Assembly: GCA_027919835.1 (NCBI GenBank)
Contig: JANVFP010000001.1
Coordinates: 1 to 64,000 of the forward strand
DNA from: Lentinula raphanica
Taxonomy: Eukaryota; Basidiomycota; Agaricomycetes; Agaricales; Omphalotaceae
Direction: 5' to 3'
DNA length: 64,000 nt
Part shown: positions 57,670 through 64,000 of the stretch, piece after piece
How the letters are laid out: the number at the start of each line of letters is the position of its first letter
Numbering within the stretch: position 1 is the first letter of the stretch
Program-made: the position numbers and the translations under genes
Notes under the pieces: generated by a model
Seen by the model: the letters and a program-made list of their open reading frames with translations, nothing else
Told to the model about the DNA's origin: nothing
The model's database searches: none

Positions 57670-58756
57670 TCAGACAACTGCAAGGTCACCGAGCTCGATC
57701 CTGAAAAGTGTGCCTCCAACATTATCGGGTGCGAGGTACCCTCCATCAATGGCAGCGTAAAGGCTCCTTCTATCGGAATGCCTTCTCCCAAACTCAACCG
57801 CCGAAGCCCATTTGTATTCTGTGCTATTTGGACTGCCTGCGATCACTGTGATCTCGTGAGTTTTCTCATCGATTCGGATGAAGTCGTTGTCATCGAACAA
57901 AGCCAAGAAAATATTCCCGTCCTCGTCCAAGGCAAAGTCCTCCGGAGTGGTTAGGTTTCCTGTCACTACCTCTGCAGGTCCTGAAGCGAGCCCGTTCTCG
58001 CATATGGGGACTCGTCCGACGATTCCCTGTGCGAAGTTGGTAAAGTACAGATACTTTTGAGAGTCAGGAGTGCGTTGAAAAACGTGTACACCATGAACGC
58101 AGTTAGATGTCTCGCTAGCTCCCGGGGGTTGGTTCGTGAGCGTGTCGTTGATAGCCACGGAGTAATTTCCTTTGTATACATCAAGGAGATACACAACCCC
58201 CACTCGACTGTCCGCGATATACACCAGCCCTTCGTCCCTGGAGAGCAGCGTCATTCCGTTTAGGATACCTGATTCAGGGAAATCGGCAACTTTGTTGACT
58301 TGAACGTTCTCGGGGAAGCCAGTCATGTTGACATGAAAGACGGAGGAGGAGCCTGGGACGTCGATGTGGGTGACCAGAGAGAGGTTACCGGCGTTGATAT
58401 AGAATTGGTCGGGCTGTACCTCCACTATGCCATGGAGACCAACATATCCTTCGAAGGTATGGATGAAGGTAGCACTCCCGTTGACTTCTGGTTCGATCTG
58501 ATAGATAGTGGGGAGATTGTCGAGAGTGACGATGATTTCGCCGGTCTTCCTGACAGCGAGGTTTTCGAGTGCGATGCTTTCGTTAGGAGGGAATCGGTGA
58601 ATGGTTTCAACCACGATACCTGCCAAGTAATGCGTTGTGAGAGTGTTGGTTGGAAACTTCAGAGGGCGAAGACATACCAGCGGCAGCACGAGAGCAGAGG
58701 CTAACAACTATCGCAAGGCTTGTGAGGACGGCAGATAAACTGAACCCTCTGTGCAT
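57670..58756 (-). CDS. Secreted six-bladed beta-propeller protein (SMP-30/NHL-like), 342 aa
   Basis: Exons are 58756-58678 and 58619-57670, in frame. The N-terminus is a signal peptide (MHRGFSLSAVLTSLAIVVSL then CSRAAA). The mature part has repeated blade-like strands: ENLAVRKTGEIIVTLDNLP, NGMTLLSRDEGLVYIADSR, TTPEDFALDEDGNIFLAL and SLYAAIDGG. Several N-glycosylation sequons (NMTG, NYSV, NLTT) fit a secreted protein. This resembles SMP-30/gluconolactonase-like or NHL propellers, some of which are lactonases; catalytic residues cannot be assigned. It is convergent with oxidoreductase copy 2, 200 bp apart. Confidence 0.75.
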
Positions 58757-59837
58757 CTTCACAGACTATGCCTGTGCTGAGCTGGAATGCAATCGACGGA
58801 CTATGGGTCCTATTTATTGAGCAACACTTACCAGACGCCCACGAAAAGCGGATGCTTTGACAGCTTATTGGACGTAAGTCTGCATTAACTCATGGGGTCG
58901 GAGTCAGTCGTAAAGCCAGGGGGTTTGCTAATTGCATCATCGAATTTAGGAACTCCCGAAGGGGTGAATAGCCAGCATAGCCTGATGTCGGCCGACTCGC
59001 TCGATCATCCTGTATATACTTCATTCAGGTTGACAGTTAAAAGTTAGAAGCCTAATAAGCTGCTGAGGCTATAGCACAATAGCTCCATTTCATTTCAAAA
59101 GAGCCTTTCCCAACCACGCCCCGAGCACCCATGTAAGTTTGAGTGCCACTATGATATAACACGCTACTAGCGAAGTTAGAACTTATCCGGCCGAGGAGAA
59201 ATAGCGACTATACCATGATACTTACAGGAGTTGGCGTTACGATGATGAGCGTTGATGTCTAATGAAATCGCTCTGTCTCCGGCGACCGATGAGTTGCTTC
59301 CATCCTATCCCAGCAAATGCTAAGGCATTGGATCCGGGGTCTGCGGAAAGGTCATTTTCTATTTGAAGCTGATGCTGGCCGTTGTACCAGTACGAATAGA
59401 ATTTTGGAAACTAGAAGTTGACCTTTCCTTATCAGATGTCCCTATGGTCGTAAAGACGGGGGCTCAAAATATGGTCATTGAGACTTTTGGAAGGTGGTTC
59501 CAGATTAGGCCCTAGATGTATATGTATTATTTGAGCATGGAAAGCGTTGAACAAACTTAGACTGTGATTCCAGAACGGTCACTACGATCAGCAGTCCTAC
59601 AGCGAGCCACTCGAATTGATAGTTTTCCGCTCCTTGATGGCGATGCGTTGGCTCATGTTGGGATATGGCCCCTCCATATGATATTGCCACTCAGCCTCCG
59701 AATCAACGAGGCTTTCCAGATTTCAGACTCTGTGTGAATCGATACGACCAGAACCAAATTACATTACAACCGGGGGAAGCACCGGGACGACATCAGAAGC
59801 CTCAAAGGACAAGTTTTTGGGCTACTGAGCTACGCCG
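58757..59837. other. Intergenic, nothing recognised
   Basis: It includes the upstream region of the propeller gene. TATTTATT is near 58810 on the minus-strand side. No gene is supported. Confidence 0.4.
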
Positions 59838-60560
59838 CTACGGTCTCCTAGAAGTTCACTCTGCCATGAGAATTTGAATATCTCAGTAGCGCAAAGCTGT
59901 ATCCAATCAACTACATACCTGCATGAGTCTCTGGTGTACGTCCAAAGTCTTGGTTCTTCGATATCATAGAACCAAGTGAGCTTTTCTTGCTCCTCGAGCA
60001 CACGGAGCTCCCTTTTCAAGATATCGATTACCTCCTGTTCTTCATAGTCCACAAGTTGGCGCTTTTGGTGGCTGTCATATAACCAGAGGACCATGTCATA
60101 TTTCTCGGATAGGACTAGATTAAATCCAATCTGGTGTCTACACATCCTGCATAACCGGCTTTGGACATGTAGCTTGACCAGCTCCACCACTGGAGGAGCT
60201 CTTGTCACCGGAGGGAGTTCTGGGAACTCGGATCGCTTATCGCGGTAATATTTGAGGATATCCTCGGTATTGATACCAAAACCCAACCACAGTTTGGGGG
60301 GAAGGGTGTAGAAAGCAGGGTATTCCTGGAGGGCATCGTAGTCGATCAAAAATGGTTTAGGAAGCTTCCTTTCGGTCGGGCATGTTTTGATAAAGTTCAT
60401 GTACTGTTGAGAAACAAGTTCAACTTACAACATGGGCAACAATTAAGTCATTCGGATAGCATTGACATACAAAACTGAAATCTCCGCCATTCTGCTCCCG
60501 CAATTTGTTCAGAGGAGTCACTATTGCAATAGCTTCTTCGAGTAATTCTGGGGAGACCAT
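59838..60560 (-). CDS. Hypothetical protein, about 190 aa, three exons
   Basis: It starts at ATG 60560 (MVSPELLEEAIAIVTPLNKL). An intron (GTATGTC to CTCAACAG) leads to the large exon YMNFIKTCPTERKLPKPFL. A second intron (GTATGTAG, donor at 59918, to CTTCTAG) gives a short end and stop at 59838. The large exon has a CRMCRHQIGFNLV patch, WLYDSHQKRQLV and an acidic/basic helical tail (EQEVIDILKRELRVLEEQEK). No family is recognised. The consistent introns support a real gene. Confidence 0.55.
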
Positions 60561-61561
60561 GAAAGCTGGGATGAATGAGGCAGCGTTGAGTTTCCTTAAT
60601 CCGACCTAATTCGACTCACTTTTTAATTTTATATCCTGGAAACGAGAAGAATGAGTCATTCAGCCAGCACTCAGTGCCAGCAGGCGGCGACTGTTGTACA
60701 TAACATGTACACGGTACGTGCTGGTCTATGTGGTAACTTCTAGGGGGGCGGGTGTCTGCGGGTGTTCATTCGAAAGGTTTGATGGCCGCGACCGGCAGTA
60801 TTACGTACACTATCATGGATGGCGCGGCGCCTGTTTATTCGCTTTCAGCTTTTGCTACAGTGCCACTCAGTCTGCACCCTTTGCTCTCTAGAATCTGCCT
60901 GAAAATCCACCCAAACATCGCTCAAGACATGTATAAGCTATCTCCTGACCTCAATAGACCTCAATTCGAACTTCGCTTGTAAAATGCCTCAATCTTGAAG
61001 CTTCGGACCTTCAGGCTTCAAGAGGTTTAGCAGGGTTTAGCACGGTATCTCCAGTATCCAAGGTCACAGAGGCTATCCAATCCCAACCAATAGAACTCAA
61101 AAAGATTATTGTCAATCTCCTTCCGCGCGAAACAGCACGAAACACAAGGTTGCGCTGAATTTTACAGGCGCACTGAGGATCACTATAGAGTTTAATAACC
61201 TCGAAATGGAAAACGGACAGCGAAAGTATGCACACATGGAAAACCAGGGAGAACTACTCTGGGCTTTCCTGATTCAACCTGGCAAAATAGTAGAGTCGAT
61301 GCGGAAGAAAGGCTAAAGAAAGGTTGCTGGAATACGACATGGCATGTGGTGAGTTACTTACCACAGATACTACCGATCCTATAATTGACCTCATTCACGG
61401 GCTCAAATAGTGCTTTAGAAAATGTAGGTGTATGACATTCAATCGTGGATTTACACTCGACACGCCGAACCCCAGGCATAAGTTGAAGTCACTCTGCTCA
61501 TCTAAGTACTAACATATTATACATGGTATGTAAGTAGTAGCAGCGAAAGGGAGCGGTGCCT
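60561..61561. other. Intergenic, nothing recognised
   Basis: Only chance ORFs are seen in this spacer. Confidence 0.4.
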
Positions 61562-62282
61562 TCAGCCTGGGTGCACCTCGTGAATGATCTCCATAAATTT
61601 CTGCAAATATCAATTAGCGGATATGTCAGATGGAGGAAGAATTAACTCGTACGAGAAACTCTTCTGCATTAAGTGGACGTGGAATAAAAGTAGAAGATTG
61701 GCTGTCTTTGCCTGAGTGGACGAATGCTCGACAAGATGATGCAACGTTGGACGCAAGATTCAAAGGTTCAGGGTTAATAAGAATATCTCCGCTCACAGCC
61801 TTCTTGCCTGACAAGTAGGTTGGAAGAGACACTTCCCAGGACGTGACATAATGATTGTTGTTTGGGAGGAAGAACAGCTGAGCAGATCCTGAAGGCTGTA
61901 GAATACCTGTGCCAGTGGTATGAGAAAGATGAGCCTTATTAGTATTCACATCCTTTGAAGCAATTGGCAGTCCATCCAGGGTTCGCGCGACAACTTCCAC
62001 CACAACCTTTGTCAAGGCATCTGCTTGATGGTCAGAAAGTAGAACGAGTAGCTGGGAATTGTGGGGAGTAGAGTCGATGTCAAAGGGGAATGACACAGTT
62101 CCGAAGTATTCCTTTGGCACGAATTAGTAATGAGTGAGGTTTTCTGTTTTGACAGCGATGCTACTTACACCAATGTCAACAGGAGCAGCGGAGGTATGAG
62201 TGCCAATGGCAGCAAGCGCAAGTACCGCAAGAACGATCAGACTGAAGGATGAACCGGCACGGCTGGAACGAAAGAAAAGCAT
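61562..62282 (-). CDS. Small secreted protein of unknown function, 203 aa
   Basis: Exons are 62282-62169, 62111-61653 and 61600-61562, all in phase. A signal peptide is clear (FSLIVLAVLALAAIGTHTSA) and cleavage is likely after the Ala pair near residue 33. The mature protein is about 170 residues with beta-strand-like segments (YFGTVSFPFDI, QLLVLLSDHQADALTKVVVE, YVTSWEVSLPTYLSGKK). There are few Cys residues, so it is not a Cys-rich effector type. I do not recognise the family. It may be an extracellular or ER-lumen protein. Confidence 0.7.
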
Positions 62283-63482
62283 GATAGGAAAACAGAGCTG
62301 AAAAGACTCCGATTAAAGAGGCGATGTATAAGTTGATGATGATGTTGGAAACGTTAGGATCTGCATAAACAAACGTGGATGATGAGAATCGATGCTGAGG
62401 AGTGAGCAATGGAAACAATCATGCCTTTGACCAGCAAAGAAAAAATGACCAGCAGAATTGGGGGAAAGTATGAGAGGCTTCTCAATTTTCCTGTTCGAAT
62501 TTTAACCGAGTGAATTTGCTCTGAGAATCGGAAAGGATCGGACTATGATCTCGACTTATGTAATCTCGTTGCTGCGAATCAACAGTGACGGAGCCGCGAA
62601 ATTGCCTCTCTTTTCGGTGCTCAGTCCTCAGTTACTCACTGCTCACTGCTCAGCGCTCAGATTCTCACAAGTATCGTCAATGAGATCGTATGTTGTTCGT
62701 GTATGACGCGGATACCGACCTGTACAAGTCTGTACCTTTCGCGAACCCTTGTGTCCCATGTGCATGTATATCAATGTCAAGAAAAAGCCTCATCCATCCA
62801 TATCGAACACTCGGGCTCCTCTAGGAGCCTCTAGGAGCCTCTAGGCTCCTCTCCGACTACGATCCATAGAATTCAAGGAATATGCACATTGGCGATATTA
62901 CCCTTCACGACCGAGTTTCCTTGGCTGTACAAGGCTGTACATCGCCCGTCCGTGGAGCTTGCATAGATTAATGTCGCGCGAATCTGGTACGCACATCTCA
63001 GTAAGCCACCAATAATCCCAACCGTTTTAGATCTTTCCAGTCCCAGCTCTTCGTACGTCCTTCGAACTTCAAGACTCAAGATCAACTTATTGTCTGCAGA
63101 TTCATCGTGAAGACTCAGGCCTATGGCCCTATCTGGCTTATCGCATCGACAACGACTTCAGCATTATCAGTCGACATCGTCAGACAGAAAATACCTCAAC
63201 TCAAGTGTGTCTGATGAGTATCATTATCTTGGCCTCTTCCTTGGATTGTTGTAGTGGAGGTATGATTATCCATCGGATCTGATTACTGCTGAAAGAGCTC
63301 ACATGCTTGCAGCTTGAACAAGGCTGAACGGTCAGTATAAAACATGAACACTTACTGCCTACCGTTTTAACATCTCCCTGGTACCGCTGGTCGGTTGAAC
63401 TCACTTGGAAGCACATCTTCGCCTTTCGAAATCTTAAAATCACAACCGCATAGTGCCTCATAGTGCTCACTACCGACGCATA
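62283..63482. promoter_or_regulatory. Divergent spacer between two secreted-protein genes
   Basis: A 1.2 kb region upstream of both the 61562 and 63483 genes. It holds a small tandem GGAGCCTCTA repeat at 62814-62850 and CACTGCTCA repeats near 62637-62655. No gene is seen. Confidence 0.4.
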
Positions 63483-64000
63483 ATGCGGTTTCTATACTTC
63501 AGTCTCCTTTTCCCCACCTCCATTTTTGCGACCCCGGTTGTCAGTAATTACAATTGGGCTGCTGTCCCTGCCACTACCAATCGCGAGTACACGTCGTACC
63601 TATCACCGTTCGGGACTTCTTCGCCTGCAACTCTGGAGTTTCATGACTATTCCGTTGAGCTCGAGCTTTGCATTCCATACGGCCAAAGTGTCGACCTTTT
63701 GAAGGAATCCGCAGGCAAAATCCGTAATGCTGCAGAAATCCTTCTTCCGTGGGTCTTCCCAGTCCTTCGCCATGCAAAGGACAATCCCGATCTAGCCATC
63801 GACTGGGGTGACATACCTGCGAAAGACATGGCCTTCCGAGTAACCAAGCTCACTCTTGTCACGAATGGCGGGATCACATCCAATTTCGATGGAAAAGACT
63901 ACAGGTTGAATATCAAGTTCAAGGGGTTGAACAGTCGTAAATATCGCGGCTACAATGACCATAGTCTATATCTCTCGAAAAAGGTCTTTGATGGTGTCGC
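63483..64000 (+). CDS. Secreted protein, N-terminal part (3' end off the window)
   Basis: It starts at ATG 63483 and is open to the window end, 172 codons without an intron. The signal peptide is MRFLYFSLLFPTSIFA, with likely cleavage before TPVVSNYNWAAVP. Further segments are TLEFHDYSVELELCIPYGQS, AEILLPWVFPVL and LNIKFKGLNSRKYRGYNDHS. No domain is recognised and the rest of the gene is outside the window. Confidence 0.7.
   Translation, partial: MRFLYFSLLFPTSIFATPVVSNYNWAAVPATTNREYTSYLSPFGTSSPATLEFHDYSVELELCIPYGQSVDLLKESAGKIRNAAEILLPWVFPVLRHAKDNPDLAIDWGDIPAKDMAFRVTKLTLVTNGGITSNFDGKDYRLNIKFKGLNSRKYRGYNDHSLYLSKKVFDGV

Noticed and set aside
58300..58704. 134-codon plus-strand ORF
   Set aside because: Shadow of the secreted beta-propeller gene on the minus strand.

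Overview
The window looks like genomic DNA from a mushroom-forming basidiomycete (Agaricomycetes). Genes are split by many 45-65 nt GT-AG introns. The gene complement is fungal: an Spt5-like NGN/KOW protein, a Pho80-type cyclin, an F-box protein, P450s, a GH5 exo-glucanase-type enzyme and the N-terminal acetyltransferase subunits Naa35 and Naa20. The mobile DNA includes a chromodomain Ty3/Gypsy element, Copia fragments, a hAT transposon and several MITEs. No tRNA, rRNA or CRISPR array was recognised. All exon models were built by hand from splice signals and frame continuity; none was tested against transcripts or databases.

Layout. 1-2194: minus-strand gene, cut by the left edge, whose downstream part carries a Zn(II)2Cys6-type cysteine cluster. 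2300-4330: non-coding DNA with 14 copies of AGATCT. 4335-6161: two small unknown minus-strand genes. 6590-7300: composite scar with a 69-bp inverted repeat, Copia 3'-end debris, a 33-nt poly-T run and telomere-like repeats. 7497-10827: Spt5-like gene with a MITE inside an intron. 11147-17160: lineage-type gene of unknown function whose last intron holds a 3.08 kb hAT element with an 8-bp target duplication; both genes still read open across the insertions. 17161-19240: minisatellites and a Copia 3' remnant.

19355-29696 is a cytochrome P450 gene (minus) broken by a nested insertion. A TIR element (21188-29403, 6-bp target duplication) interrupts exon 2. Inside it lie a MITE and a full Gypsy chromovirus (21925-28659) whose two 660-bp LTRs look identical, so it is young. 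Its pol has one in-frame TGA. 30458-32348 is a GH5 gene and 32603-35558 is NAA35, both minus. 36140-38278 is an intact P450 of 515 aa, a close paralogue of the broken one in opposite orientation.

38.3-44.2 kb and 45.2-50.7 kb are gene-poor; the second holds a cyclin gene at its left side and a hAT-like MITE (49724-50145). From 50.7 kb the genes resume: NAA20, an F-box protein, two tandem MDR-type oxidoreductases from a ~2.2 kb segmental duplication that also copied the F-box tail, a secreted beta-propeller protein, an unknown gene, a small secreted protein, and a secreted protein cut by the right edge.

The genes do not form one obvious pathway. The main theme is transposon traffic: insertions tolerated inside introns on the left, a gene-killing nested insertion in the middle, and a recent tandem duplication on the right.
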